This document shows positions 10,286 to 26,269 of a stretch of 64,000 bases of DNA, piece after piece. A program made the translations under genes and the position numbers. The number at the start of each line of letters is the position of its first letter. The stretch's first letter is position 1. Location: positions 62,001 through 126,000 of the forward strand of contig NZ_PXNS01000003.1 of assembly GCF_003045775.1 (NCBI RefSeq), given 5' to 3'. The notes beneath the pieces are model-generated. The model was not told the DNA's origin. It ran no database searches and was given only the letters and a program-made list of their open reading frames with translations. This DNA is from Halomonas litopenaei. GTDB taxonomy: Bacteria; Pseudomonadota; Gammaproteobacteria; Pseudomonadales; Halomonadaceae.

Positions 10286-11141
10286 GGTGTTCTCCTTCCT
10301 CGAGAACGGCCCAGGTCATGTTCACCGCGTCCACATGGGGCCCCACATCGTGAACGCGTAGTATCCGTGCGCCTCGCTCCACCGCCAGTGCCGACAAGGC
10401 CAGACCGCCCGACAGGCGCTCCTCGACCGCACGGTCGAGCACCTTGCCGATCATGCTCTTGCGCGACATCCCCACCAGCAGCGGAAGCCCCAGGGCTTCC
10501 AGGCGCTCCAGGCGATGCAACAGGCGAAGATTATGCTCCACGGTCTTGGCGAAACCAAAACCTGGATCAAGCAACAGACGTTCTCGCTTGAGACCCGCCG
10601 CCTCGCACTCGGCGATGCGCCTTTCGAGAAAGTCTGCCACCTCTTCCTCCACCGGCCTGTCATAGCGGGGCGCATCCTGCATGTCGCCCGGCTCGCCAAG
10701 CATGTGCATTAGCACCACCGGCAGCCCGGTACCGGTCGCCGCCGCGACGGCGCCCTCACGACGCAGGTTGCGTACATCATTGATCATGCCAGCCCCGGCC
10801 TGGGCGCTCTCGCGCATGACCTCCGGCGTCGAGGTATCCACCGACACCAGGGCATCCAGCTCCCGTACCAGCGCCTCGACCACCGGGATCACCCGGTCGA
10901 GCTCCTGCTGCGCGGTGACCGGCGTCGCACCAGGTCGCGTGGACTCGCCGCCCACGTCGATGATGGCGGCACCCTCGGCGAGCATCTGTTCGGCATGGCG
11001 CAGGGCGTCGTCGATGACCACGTGATGGCCACCATCGGAAAAGGAGTCGGGAGTGACGTTGAGGATCCCCATGATGCGGGGAAAGGTCAGATCGAGGCGG
11101 TGTCGACCACAGGGCAGTACAGCGGGGTAACGAGCGTCCAT
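10278..11141 (-). CDS. folP: dihydropteroate synthase
   Basis: Joins p-aminobenzoate to the pterin pyrophosphate in folate synthesis and is the sulfonamide target. It shows [41 protein letters not shown], the [11 protein letters not shown] loop and [11 protein letters not shown]. The chosen ATG (11139-11141) gives a 287-aa protein of usual length with AGGA upstream. An in-frame start at 11210 would add 23 residues with no family similarity. It lies between ftsH and glmM as in E. coli. Confidence 0.96.
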   Translation of the reverse strand: MDARYPAVLPCGRHRLDLTFPRIMGILNVTPDSFSDGGHHVVIDDALRHAEQMLAEGAAIIDVGGESTRPGATPVTAQQELDRVIPVVEALVRELDALVSVDTSTPEVMRESAQAGAGMINDVRNLRREGAVAAATGTGLPVVLMHMLGEPGDMQDAPRYDRPVEEEVADFLERRIAECEAAGLKRERLLLDPGFGFAKTVEHNLRLLHRLERLEALGLPLLVGMSRKSMIGKVLDRAVEERLSGGLALSALAVERGARILRVHDVGPHVDAVNMTWAVLEEGEHHG

Positions 11142-11214
11142 CGATGAGGATGTCCTGGGAAAATCTGGGTATTCACCAAAGAATACTAATACGAGAGGCG
11201 GGTCATGCAACGCC

Positions 11215-11238
11215 AGAGGCGCCCCGCGGGGCGCCTCT
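11215..11238 (-). terminator. GC-rich hairpin after ftsH
   Basis: A perfect 24-bp palindrome (agaggcgccccg and its complement) 16 bases past the ftsH stop. It lacks a U-run, so it is either a weak terminator or an mRNA-stabilising hairpin upstream of folP. Confidence 0.5.
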
Positions 11239-11254
11239 GTGAGCGGGCGGGCCG

Positions 11255-13246
<1,992 letters not shown>

Positions 13247-13549
13247 GGGACCACCCTCAATTGCAAGAATCTGTCGGCCTAGGTGCCTAAGGGTTCGACA
13301 CTACATGACCCGGCCTGGTTCAGCCAGCCTGATCGGATCCAACGAAGCGGCGCAAGCGCCCCTTCCGCCGGGACTCACCCTCGGAAAATGCCGAAAAAAT
13401 GTCGATGCGATGACTGCCTGGCAGGCCATCGCACGCCATCATGTGTCCTTTCCTGCCTGTACCATGCCTCAAGACTGGCACAGCCAGGCCATTTTTGCCG
13501 GTATCGCTCCGGTAGGCGCGGCCTATCAGACGTCGACCGGCGCCGATGC
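13247..13549. other. intergenic gap between rlmE and ftsH
   Basis: 303 bases in which I see no gene. On the minus strand it should hold any ftsH promoter, but I found no convincing sigma-32 or sigma-70 match. Confidence 0.6.
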
Positions 13550-14218
13550 TCAGCCCTTGAATCCCTGGGCCAGCAGGTAGACCTCGCGGGAGCGTGCCCG
13601 CGATGCCCCCGGCTTGCGCGTCACCACCTTTTGAAAGGCGCCGCGCAGCTCCTTGAGATATTCGTCGAAGCCTTCGCCCTGGAACACCTTGGCCAGGAAG
13701 GTACCCCCGGGACGCAGCGTCTGACGAGCCAGGTCGAGCGCCAGCTCCACCAGGTACATTGCCTGGGGCTGATCGATAGCCGCCATACCACTCATATTGG
13801 GGGCCATGTCCGACATCACAAGGTCCACCGGGCGATCACCGAGCCTTGCCAGCACCTCTTCCAGCACGCTTTCCTCGGTAAAGTCACCCTGTACGAAGTC
13901 GACCCCGGCCAGGGCGTCCATCTCGAGGATGTCCGAGGCGATGACCACGCCGGCGTCACCGACACGCTCTGCGGCGATCTGGCTCCAGCCGCCTGGCGCC
14001 GCACCCAGATCGATGACGGTCATGCCCGGCTTGAACAGCTTGTCCTTGTCGTCCAGCTCCACCAGCTTATAGCTGGCCCGGGAACGGTAGCCGTCCTGCC
14101 AGCTCTGCTGAACGTAGCGATCATCGAAGTGTTCCTTCAACCAGCTGGCGCTGGTCTTGCTCGCGCTGCTCTTGCCGGATGAGGATTTTTTACCGGAGGG
14201 GGGACGGGATGCTGCCAC
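13550..14218 (-). CDS. rlmE: 23S rRNA (uridine(2552)-2'-O)-methyltransferase
   Basis: The RlmE/FtsJ enzyme, which methylates U2552 in the A-loop of 23S rRNA late in 50S assembly. The protein contains [27 protein letters not shown], the SAM-binding [17 protein letters not shown], the catalytic [14 protein letters not shown] and the [19 protein letters not shown] motif with catalytic Lys. I chose the GTG at 14216-14218, which has AGGTGG a few bases upstream and gives 222 aa with a short Ser/Lys-rich N-terminal extension. The same frame is open back to 14494 but without similarity. It precedes ftsH and is divergent from yhbY, as in E. coli. Confidence 0.93.
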   Translation of the reverse strand: MAASRPPSGKKSSSGKSSASKTSASWLKEHFDDRYVQQSWQDGYRSRASYKLVELDDKDKLFKPGMTVIDLGAAPGGWSQIAAERVGDAGVVIASDILEMDALAGVDFVQGDFTEESVLEEVLARLGDRPVDLVMSDMAPNMSGMAAIDQPQAMYLVELALDLARQTLRPGGTFLAKVFQGEGFDEYLKELRGAFQKVVTRKPGASRARSREVYLLAQGFKG

Positions 14219-14500
14219 TGAGCCACCTGAAAGAAGATTTCCTGAACAATTGCCGGAAGGGCGTTGCTCGAAGTGCATTTGCTGCGGACACCCGGCATGG
14301 CCGCCGGAGCCGAACCGCGTGGCGGGGAGGCTCGCCGCAGGAACCGAGGGGTGGGCTGCACGACGCATCGAGCACCTTTGCCACCGCCGGCGAACGGCTG
14401 CCTGGAGATTGTCATGCACAAGCGCTTTCACCGCACGGGGAATCCCCGTACCATGTGCTGTCACGCGCCCTACGGCCAAAACGGAATGAAGCAAGATACC

Positions 14501-14827
14501 ATGAGCTTGTCACAGGCACAAAAGAAAGCAATGCGCAGCATCGGCCACCACCTCGACCCGGTGGTGACGGCCTCGGAGAACGGTATTTCCGAAGGCATGC
14601 TGGCCGAGCTCGAACGAGCCCTGAACGACCACGAACTGGTCAAGGTGAAGCTCGCGATCCCCGACCGCGACGACCGCACCGCTGTGCTCGACGAACTCGT
14701 CGCCCAGAGCCGCTCCGAGCTGATCCAGAAGATCGGCAAGGTGGCCCTGGTGTACCGCAAGAACCCCAAGGCCAACCCGAAGCTGTCCAACATCACGCGC
14801 TTCGAGAACCACCACGGCCGCCACTGA
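14501..14827 (+). CDS. yhbY: ribosome assembly RNA-binding protein YhbY
   Basis: A 108-aa CRM-domain protein that associates with pre-50S particles. It reads [20 protein letters not shown], then the CRM core with [24 protein letters not shown] and the [19 protein letters not shown] segment that holds the GxxG-type RNA-binding loop. The start was chosen by similarity; another ATG at 14486 is possible. It is divergent from rlmE and convergent with greA, as in E. coli. Confidence 0.93.
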   Translation: MSLSQAQKKAMRSIGHHLDPVVTASENGISEGMLAELERALNDHELVKVKLAIPDRDDRTAVLDELVAQSRSELIQKIGKVALVYRKNPKANPKLSNITRFENHHGRH

Positions 14828-14882
14828 CGCACCGGCGCCGCTGCGCCACCACCGGGCGCCGACGAGCCTGTCGCCAGAAAAG

Positions 14883-14917
14883 ACACCGCCCCGCCAGGAA
14901 TCCTGGCGGGGCGGTGT
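14883..14917. terminator. bidirectional hairpin between yhbY and greA
   Basis: Seventeen-base arms (acaccgccccgccagga and its complement) around a single central base, between two convergent genes. The U-run is poor on both sides. Confidence 0.7.
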
Positions 14918-14940
14918 CGTCTGGATCGAAGGAGCCGGGT

Positions 14941-15413
14941 CTAGATGTGCTCGACGCCGGTGATCTCGTACTCGACCTCACCACCGGGGGTGCGGACCAG
15001 CACGACCTCACCCTCTTCCTTGCCGATCAAGGCACGGGCGATGGGCGAGGTGACCGAGATGCGACGCTGCTTGATGTCGGCCTCGTCCTCACCGACGATG
15101 CGGTAGGTCACCTCTTCGTCGGTATCCAGATTCAGAAGCTCGACGGTCACGCCGAAGATCACCTTGCCGGTCTTGGGCAGCTTGGTGACGTCGATGACCT
15201 GGGCGTTGGACAGCTTGCCCTCGATCTCCTGGATACGCCCCTCGATGAAGCCCTGCTGCTCGCGCGCGGCGTGGTACTCGGCGTTCTCCTTGAGGTCGCC
15301 GTGCTCACGCGCTTCGGCGATGGCAGCGATCACTGTCGGGCGAGCCTCGCTCTTGAGCTGTTCGAGCTCTTCACGCAGGCGTTGCTCACCGGCGACGGTC
15401 ATCGGGACCTTGT

Positions 15414-15417
<4 letters not shown>
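14941..15417 (-). CDS. greA: transcription elongation factor GreA
   Basis: Stimulates RNA polymerase to cleave backtracked RNA. The 158-aa protein has the N-terminal coiled coil starting [21 protein letters not shown] with the conserved [30 protein letters not shown] tip region (acidic D-L-K-E-N-A-E), and the C-terminal FKBP-like domain ([15 protein letters not shown]). ATG at 15415-15417 overlaps the carB stop as ATGA and matches the family start. The carAB-greA order is shared with pseudomonads. Confidence 0.97.
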
Positions 15418-18644
<3,227 letters not shown>

Positions 18645-18695
18645 GGTGCTTCCCGCAAGAAAATTGGACGATGAACCGGAGTCTGTGTCGGCGCC

Positions 18696-19841
18696 TTAGC
18701 GACGGCTGCGCATCATGTCGATGAAGCGGTCGAACAGCGGCGCCACATCGCGGGGGCCGGGGCTCGCTTCGGGGTGGCCCTGGAAGCTGAACGCCGGACG
18801 GTCGGTACGCTCGATCCCCTGCAGGGTGCCGTCGAACAGCGAGCGGTGGGTGGCGCGCAGGTTATCCGGCAGCGTGGTCTCGTCGGCGGCAAAGCCGTGG
18901 TTCTGGCTGGTGATCATCACGTGGCCGCTGTCCAGATCCTGCACCGGATGGTTGGCGCCGTGGTGGCCGTGATTCATCTTGACCGTAGTGGCACCGCTGG
19001 CCAGCGCCAGCAACTGGTGGCCCAGGCAGATGCCAAACACCGGCACTTCGGTCTCGAGGATCTCGCGGATGGCGTCGATGGCGTAGTCACACGGCTCGGG
19101 GTCGCCGGGTCCGTTGGACAGAAAGACGCCGTCGGGGTCGAGCGCCAGCACCTCGGACGCCGGGGTCTGGGCCGGCACCACGGTCAGCTTGCAGCCGCGA
19201 CTCGCCAGCATGCGCAGGATGTTGAACTTGACGCCGTAGTCGTAGGCCACCACATGGAAGGGCCGCTCGGCCCCTTCGGTATCGGCGTAGCCCTTGCCCA
19301 GCGTCCACTCGCCCTCGTTCCAGACGTAGCGCTCGCTGCAGGACACCACCTTGGCCAGATCCATACCCTTGAGCCCGGGGAAGGCGCGGGCGGCTTCCAG
19401 GGCGCGCGCTTCGGCGTCGTCACCCAGGGCCTCGTCGCCGGCCACGATGGCACCGTTCTGGGCACCCTTGTCGCGCAGGATTCGAGTCAGCCGGCGGGTA
19501 TCGATGTCGGCGATGCCCACCACGTTCTGGCTGGCGAGATAGTCCGAGAGGCTCTGGGTAGATCGGAAGTTGCTGGCGACGAGCGGCAGATCGCGGATGA
19601 CGAGGCCCGCGGCGGCGATGCTGGCGGACTCGACGTCCTCGGGATTGATGCCGGTATTGCCGATATGGGGATAGGTGAGGGTGACGATCTGTCGGGAATA
19701 GGAGGGGTCGGTCAAAATTTCCTGATAGCCGGTCATGGCCGTATTGAACACCACCTCACCACTGGTCTGCCCATCAGCGCCAATGGCCGTGCCGTGGAAT
19801 ACGCTGCCATCTTCCAGGGCCAAGATTGCGGGTTTGTTCAA
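18696..19841 (-). CDS. carA: carbamoyl-phosphate synthase small (glutamine amidotransferase) subunit
   Basis: Hydrolyses glutamine and channels ammonia to CarB. The 381-aa protein starts [22 protein letters not shown]. It has the amidotransferase triad region with nucleophile Cys in [26 protein letters not shown] and the terminal [11 protein letters not shown]. The start is the TTG at 19839-19841, which has GGGAGGA seven bases upstream and gives the family length; the open frame continues upstream to 19958 without similarity. A leader ORF and terminator lie upstream. Confidence 0.96.
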   Translation of the reverse strand: MNKPAILALEDGSVFHGTAIGADGQTSGEVVFNTAMTGYQEILTDPSYSRQIVTLTYPHIGNTGINPEDVESASIAAAGLVIRDLPLVASNFRSTQSLSDYLASQNVVGIADIDTRRLTRILRDKGAQNGAIVAGDEALGDDAEARALEAARAFPGLKGMDLAKVVSCSERYVWNEGEWTLGKGYADTEGAERPFHVVAYDYGVKFNILRMLASRGCKLTVVPAQTPASEVLALDPDGVFLSNGPGDPEPCDYAIDAIREILETEVPVFGICLGHQLLALASGATTVKMNHGHHGANHPVQDLDSGHVMITSQNHGFAADETTLPDNLRATHRSLFDGTLQGIERTDRPAFSFQGHPEASPGPRDVAPLFDRFIDMMRSRR

Positions 19842-19975
19842 CGCTACGTCCTCCCAAAGCTCGTCAAGGTATCTACGACCGCCGCCATACGCTCGCCGGC
19901 GTCGGCGACCTGTCGCCAGGCCATTCGGCACCGACCCGGCCCATCGTGCGTCAAGCACACAAGGAGCCGGGCCGT

Positions 19976-20022
19976 AAAAAAGCGGGACGAAACCCGGTGT
20001 TTGACCGGTTTCATCCCGCTTG
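19976..20022 (-). terminator. terminator or attenuator upstream of carA
   Basis: On minus-strand RNA the arms aagcgggatgaaaccgg and ccgggtttcgtcccgctt pair over about 17 bp with one U-G wobble, followed by six U residues. On the plus strand the wobble becomes an A-C mismatch, so the minus strand is the functional one. It lies about 134 bases before carA and about 195 after dapB, so it either ends the dapB transcript or attenuates carAB. Confidence 0.85.
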
Positions 20023-20025
20023 TTG

Positions 20026-20100
20026 TCATTCGCTCGGAATGCAGAGCCGGCACCTATGCTGCGAGAGACGTACTAAACGCTCTCGACGCGACACTTTCAT
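20026..20100 (-). CDS. putative arginine-rich leader peptide of carAB
   Basis: A 24-codon ORF beginning [16 protein letters not shown], with six arginine codons among 24 (positions 5, 6, 8, 11, 16, 18). Its TGA ends at 20026, just before the terminator hairpin base at about 20022. This geometry is that of a transcription attenuator leader, and CarAB makes an arginine precursor. No strong ribosome-binding site is visible (GGGCCGGGC precedes the ATG), and no clear alternative antiterminator helix was found, so translation is not established. High GC raises the chance of Arg codons. Confidence 0.4.
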   Translation of the reverse strand: MKVSRRERLVRLSQHRCRLCIPSE

Positions 20101-20217
20101 GCCCGGCCCGGCCAAAATTTTTGGAATGTTACAGCATCTGGGCCGGGCTGACTACCCCGGAACAAGCACTTTGCCATGGGTAACACCACCCGCGACGTCG
20201 CCAGAGGCCCACAAAAC

Positions 20218-22274
<2,057 letters not shown>

Positions 22275-23096
22275 TCAGCGGCGGGCCACCAACAGGTGGT
22301 GATTGAAGCCGTCGGGGCCCCACAGCCAGGCCGACTCAGCATCGGTGAAGCGCAGCGGCTCGCGCCTGACCTGGGAGAAGCCGACCGACTGCAGTGTCTT
22401 GACCACGGTACGCCCGGGGATCGCCACGTGGTCCACCGGCAAGACTTCATCTCCGGCGCGCACCTGACCAGGCACCAGACTCCAGGGCCGGGGCCGCTCG
22501 CCCGGCGCCACACCCGGGTCGTAGCGATAGCTGGTCAACGCCTCGAGGCGATCCATACGCGCCGGGTCAAGCACATAGTCGTGGGTGATATCGAGCCACA
22601 CCAGCAGACCGCCGGGCTTGAGCGCTTCGAACAGGTTTCGGCAGGCACGGGTGAGCATGGCCTGGTGCTGGATGAAGTGGAAGGCGAAGACACTGACCAG
22701 GGTATCGAAGGGTGCCTCCGGCAGAACAAGCTTGCGATAGGCGTCCTCGACCCGAAAGCCGAGGCCCGGTGCCTGGTGGCGCCGGCTGGCCAGCGCGACC
22801 TGGGAGGGGCTGATGTCGATACCCAGCACCTCTTGCGCCCCCTTGCTCTTGAGCTCGGCCGCCAGCGCTCCGTTGCCACAGCCCACATCAAGAAGACGCT
22901 TGCCGACCAGATCTTCTTCCAGATTGAGATAGTGAAGAACGGAACCGGTGAAGGTGCCGTATCGCTCGTCGCGGGCCAGCTGGTCATAGCGCTCGCTCAG
23001 CGCCTCGGAGAAGACGTCGTTGGCAAGGCCGCGGTCGCCAGGCTGCTGACAAGGGGAAACGGCTTGTGCGCCGAGAAGGGGGCTGGCTGACGGCAT
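22275..23096 (-). CDS. class I SAM-dependent methyltransferase
   Basis: A 273-aa protein with a Rossmann methyltransferase core: motif I LLDVGCGNGALAAELKSKG, acidic strand VLGIDISPSQ, motif with FDTLVSVFAFHF, and LKPGGLLVWLDI. The C-terminal third (GRTVVKTLQSVGFSQVRREPL) is typical of small-molecule methyltransferases, but the substrate cannot be named. The start is the ATG at 23094-23096, which has AAGGAG upstream; an in-frame start at 23204 lacks similarity. Confidence 0.85.
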   Translation of the reverse strand: MPSASPLLGAQAVSPCQQPGDRGLANDVFSEALSERYDQLARDERYGTFTGSVLHYLNLEEDLVGKRLLDVGCGNGALAAELKSKGAQEVLGIDISPSQVALASRRHQAPGLGFRVEDAYRKLVLPEAPFDTLVSVFAFHFIQHQAMLTRACRNLFEALKPGGLLVWLDITHDYVLDPARMDRLEALTSYRYDPGVAPGERPRPWSLVPGQVRAGDEVLPVDHVAIPGRTVVKTLQSVGFSQVRREPLRFTDAESAWLWGPDGFNHHLLVARR

Positions 23097-23237
23097 GGGG
23101 GGCTCCTTGGCATTGATGCGCCTTTGCCCCACCTTTACAGCTTCATATAACCACCACCACACCGCACTAAGCCAAATCCGTACACCGCCCACCTCTTTGC
23201 CCAATGATGCAAAGATGTCTGAGTAAAACTCGCCTGC

Positions 23238-24173
23238 TCACGCCTGGCTGCGCAGCTTGACGTCCCGCCGCAGCAGCAGCGCGATGGCCAGCACGACCAG
23301 CAGACTGCCCGGCAGCCATTCGAGTGCAAGGCGTTCAGGCGCCTGGGCAAACAGCAACAGCATCGACACAAAGGGCACCAGATAGCCGTAGGCGGTAACC
23401 GCCGCCGGGGTCAGGATGGCGGTCGCCCGCTGCTGCAGCCAGAAGGTCATTCCGCTGGAGAAGAGCCCGAGATAGGCCACCACCGCCAGATCGAACAGCG
23501 TCATTCGGCCCAGCGCGGCCGGATCCCCGAAGACCAGACCCGAAAACCCGATCAGCAGTGCCCCCATCACCAGGCTCCACAGGGTACGCACCCCCGCGTG
23601 CTCAGATAGCCAGCCCTTCGCCAACCCCAATTTGGACAACACCGGATACATCGCCGAGGCGATGCAACCAGCGAAGAAGGCGGCTTCGCCCACGCCGAAC
23701 TGCAGGCGGGCAAAGGAGCCACCGGCCTCGGCCCAGGCCAGCCCCACGGCGCCGACGGCGCCAAGTACCAGCAAGGCCAGCAGCGCCAAAGCACGGTGCT
23801 CGACCCCCACCAGCCGGCCCAGGCCGTAGGCCAGCAGCGGCACGCTGACGAACAGCGTGGCCATGGACAGCGCCGTGGTCAGGTGCGCCGCCCAGAACAT
23901 GGTGCCGAAGAAGCTCGCCAGACAGAGCCCCATCAACCCATAGAGCCCGAGCCCGGCCAGACTCGGCCGGAGACCAGGCGCACCCCACACCAGCGGCAAC
24001 ACCGCCAGAGCGGCAATCACGAAGCGCAGTGCGGTCAGCGACAGTGGCGGAAGCCCTTCACTCAACATCCCCACCGCCGGAAAGGACAGCCCCACCAGCG
24101 TCGCCCACACCAGCATCCCGGCGTGGGCCCACCACACACTGCTATCGCTGGACACCCGGCAATCAGTCGTCAT
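23238..24173 (-). CDS. EamA/DMT-family transporter
   Basis: A 311-aa inner-membrane protein with about ten hydrophobic segments in two EamA repeats (first about 10-145, second about 160-300; for example MLVWATLVGLSFPAVGMLSEGLPPLSLTALRF and FDLAVVAYLGLFSSGMTFWLQQRA). Family members export metabolites or amino acids; the substrate is unknown. The ATG at 24171-24173 overlaps the upstream marR-type gene by 11 bases, so the two form an operon. Confidence 0.88.
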   Translation of the reverse strand: MTTDCRVSSDSSVWWAHAGMLVWATLVGLSFPAVGMLSEGLPPLSLTALRFVIAALAVLPLVWGAPGLRPSLAGLGLYGLMGLCLASFFGTMFWAAHLTTALSMATLFVSVPLLAYGLGRLVGVEHRALALLALLVLGAVGAVGLAWAEAGGSFARLQFGVGEAAFFAGCIASAMYPVLSKLGLAKGWLSEHAGVRTLWSLVMGALLIGFSGLVFGDPAALGRMTLFDLAVVAYLGLFSSGMTFWLQQRATAILTPAAVTAYGYLVPFVSMLLLFAQAPERLALEWLPGSLLVVLAIALLLRRDVKLRSQA

Positions 24174-24693
24174 CACGGCTGACCTCCCCTTCCAGCGCCA
24201 ACAGCAACTGGCGTAGACCAGCCGCCAGGCCTGCCGCCTCATCATCTGCCAGGGTGGCGCGCATCGAAGCGAGTTCAGCCAGGTAGGCGTCCAGCAGCGC
24301 CGGCATCATGGCCTTTCCCGACTCACTGATACGAATCAGTACACTGCGACGATCTTCAGGGTTGGCAACACGCTCCACCAGGCCACGACTGGCGAGCCGA
24401 TCGAGGCGGTGGGTCATGGCCCCTGAACTCAGCACCACCGCCTCGCACAGGGCGTTCGGTGTCAGCCCCTCGTGCACGTCGCGCCGGTAGAGGGTCGCCA
24501 GCAGGTCAAACTCGCCTTCCTTCAAGCCGTGCTGCCGGAATACCGCCTGAACCCGACGGTCGACATGCTTCAGCACGCGATACAGCCGGGTAAAGATGCC
24601 CATGTCGCCAGGGTCGCGATCCGGGAGAACCCTGCACCACTCCGCCATCAGTCGATCGATGGCATCGTTCGGCCCGGTGAACGGAACCTGCAT
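24163..24693 (-). CDS. MarR-family transcriptional regulator
   Basis: A 176-aa winged-helix repressor. FDLLATLYRRDVHEGLTPNALCEAVVLSSGAMTHRLDRLASRGLVER contains the recognition helix, followed by the wing motif NPEDRRSVLIRISESG, characteristic of MarR. The start MQVPFTGPNDAIDRL was chosen by similarity and a GGAG upstream. It is followed by and overlaps an EamA exporter, which it probably controls together with itself through the palindrome at 24715-24732. The ligand is unknown. Confidence 0.92.
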   Translation of the reverse strand: MQVPFTGPNDAIDRLMAEWCRVLPDRDPGDMGIFTRLYRVLKHVDRRVQAVFRQHGLKEGEFDLLATLYRRDVHEGLTPNALCEAVVLSSGAMTHRLDRLASRGLVERVANPEDRRSVLIRISESGKAMMPALLDAYLAELASMRATLADDEAAGLAAGLRQLLLALEGEVSRDDD

Positions 24694-24714
24694 ATCACTT
24701 ATCTCCAAGAAAAG

Positions 24715-24732
24715 TATCTTCACTTGAAGATA
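24715..24732. promoter_or_regulatory. probable MarR-type operator
   Basis: Inverted repeat TATCTTCA-CT-TGAAGATA (8-bp arms, 2-bp centre), 22 bases upstream of the marR-type start. Size and position fit autorepression by a MarR dimer. Confidence 0.7.
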
Positions 24733-24865
24733 GTTATTCCGACGCAAAATGCCAAGCCCCTCATGCCCACAACGCCGAACAGCGATGGTCGCCTGGGCGC
24801 AACATGCAGTCGGCAACCGCGACGTAGCGTCTACCTTTTCCTCAGAACCACGATAGGGGACAACG

Positions 24866-25831
24866 ATGATCGTCAACTGCGTGGCGTATGAAGAAGGACG
24901 GCGTCTTTGCAACATCGACAGAGGCGAGATCGATGACTACCGCTCGCGCTCGAACTGCTTTGTCTGGGTGGCGCTGCACGACCCGGACGCCGAGGAGCTC
25001 TCCACCTTTCAGGACATCTTCGCGCTGCATGAACTGGCCGTGGAGGATGCCCTGGTCGGCGAACAGCGCCCCAAGGTGGAGGAATACGGCGACGCTCTGT
25101 TCGTCGTCACCCAAGTGATCAGCGTCAATCAGGGCGAGGTGCAGCATGGCCAGCTGGCCATCTTTGCCGGTCCCGGCTATGTACTGTCGGTACGTCAGCA
25201 CTCCGGGCGTGGATTCACCGACGTGCGCGCCCGCTGCGAGCGCGAGCCCGAACTGCTCAAGCAGGGGCCGGCCTTCGTGCTCTATGCGCTGATGGACGTG
25301 GTCGTGGACCGCTACTTCCCGGTGCTCGAAGAACTCGAGGCCGAACTGGAAAGTATCGAGGACCAGATCTTCGTCCGTGGCAGCGCCCGCGCCAGCCTTG
25401 AGCGGCTGTATCAGCTCAAGCGCCGCACCATGTGCGTCAAGCACGCGGTGACCCCACTGGCCGAAGCCAGCTCCCACCTGTTCGGTGGACGCGTCCCGAC
25501 GCTGTGCTACGAGACCCAGGACTACTTCCGCGATGTCTACGACCACCTGCATCGAATCGAGGCGGCCATCGATACCATTCGCGAAACCATCATTACCGCC
25601 ATCCAGGTCAACCTGTCGATGGTGGCCATCGACGAGAGCGAGGTGCACAAGCGCCTGGCCTCCTGGGCGGCGATCTTCGCGGTGGCGACCATCCTCGCCG
25701 GCATCTGGGGGATGAACTTCACCCATATGCCGGAACTGGACTGGCGGCTGGGCTATCCGCTGGCGCTGGTAATGATGGTCCTGTGCTGCGGCGCGCTCTA
25801 CCGACGCTTCCGTCGCACCGGCTGGCTATAG
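24866..25831 (+). CDS. corA: CorA-family magnesium/divalent cation transporter
   Basis: A 321-aa pentameric channel-type transporter. A large N-terminal cytoplasmic domain and long stalk helix (VDRYFPVLEELEAELESIEDQIF) precede two C-terminal transmembrane segments. The signature GMN follows the first (AIFAVATILAGIWGMNFTHMPELDW), then PLALVMMVLCCGALYRRF. AGGGG precedes the ATG. Whether it carries Mg, Co or Zn cannot be told from sequence. It is divergent from the marR-type gene. Confidence 0.93.
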   Translation: MIVNCVAYEEGRRLCNIDRGEIDDYRSRSNCFVWVALHDPDAEELSTFQDIFALHELAVEDALVGEQRPKVEEYGDALFVVTQVISVNQGEVQHGQLAIFAGPGYVLSVRQHSGRGFTDVRARCEREPELLKQGPAFVLYALMDVVVDRYFPVLEELEAELESIEDQIFVRGSARASLERLYQLKRRTMCVKHAVTPLAEASSHLFGGRVPTLCYETQDYFRDVYDHLHRIEAAIDTIRETIITAIQVNLSMVAIDESEVHKRLASWAAIFAVATILAGIWGMNFTHMPELDWRLGYPLALVMMVLCCGALYRRFRRTGWL

Positions 25832-25853
25832 CGCCGATCGCGTCCAGCCAAAC

Positions 25854-26126
25854 TCACTGCCAGACGACGCTGAGCGGCTCCTTGCCCGCCATCCGCTCCA
25901 GGTGGCTGGCCACCACGTCCTTGAGGCGCTCCAGCCGCTCGGCGTCCTCGGCCTGGAGGTCGACGCTGAGCTGCGAGTCGGACGCCTTCATCCAGCACTC
26001 GCCGCCGGGGAACACCACGTGACCGCTCTCGGCATCCACCTCGAGCTTGTGGGCCCAGTGCTTGCACAGGCGATTGATCAAGCGTTGCCCTGATGCGGTC
26101 TCGACGAAGGCTCGGGATTCCACCAT
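25854..26126 (-). CDS. DUF2218 domain protein
   Basis: A 90-aa cytoplasmic protein matching DUF2218 (MVESRAFVETASGQRLINRLCKHWAHKLEV, then VVFPGGECWMKASDSQLSVDLQAED, ERLKDVVASHLERM). Function is unknown; members often lie near iron or siderophore genes. The start at ATG 26124-26126 has GGTGGA upstream. The gene is divergent from the iron ABC operon, with a Fur-like sequence between them, which suggests co-regulation by iron. Confidence 0.88.
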   Translation of the reverse strand: MVESRAFVETASGQRLINRLCKHWAHKLEVDAESGHVVFPGGECWMKASDSQLSVDLQAEDAERLERLKDVVASHLERMAGKEPLSVVWQ

Positions 26127-26143
26127 ACTTTCCACCGTTTTTT

Positions 26144-26162
26144 GCGAATGCGAATGTATCGC
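26144..26162. promoter_or_regulatory. candidate Fur box between DUF2218 and the iron ABC operon
   Basis: GCGAAT-GCGAAT-G-TATCGC has the forward-forward-spacer-reverse hexamer layout of Fur sites, with moderate match to the GATAAT consensus. It sits between divergent genes with iron-related context. Confidence 0.45.
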
Positions 26163-26269
26163 AGAATAATATCGCCTAAGGATCCTCAGCATCAGGCAAC
26201 GACGTGTTGCTGTTCATCGTACCCACGCATGCCACACCCGCCGGCCACTTCACTGGAAACCAGCGCCCC

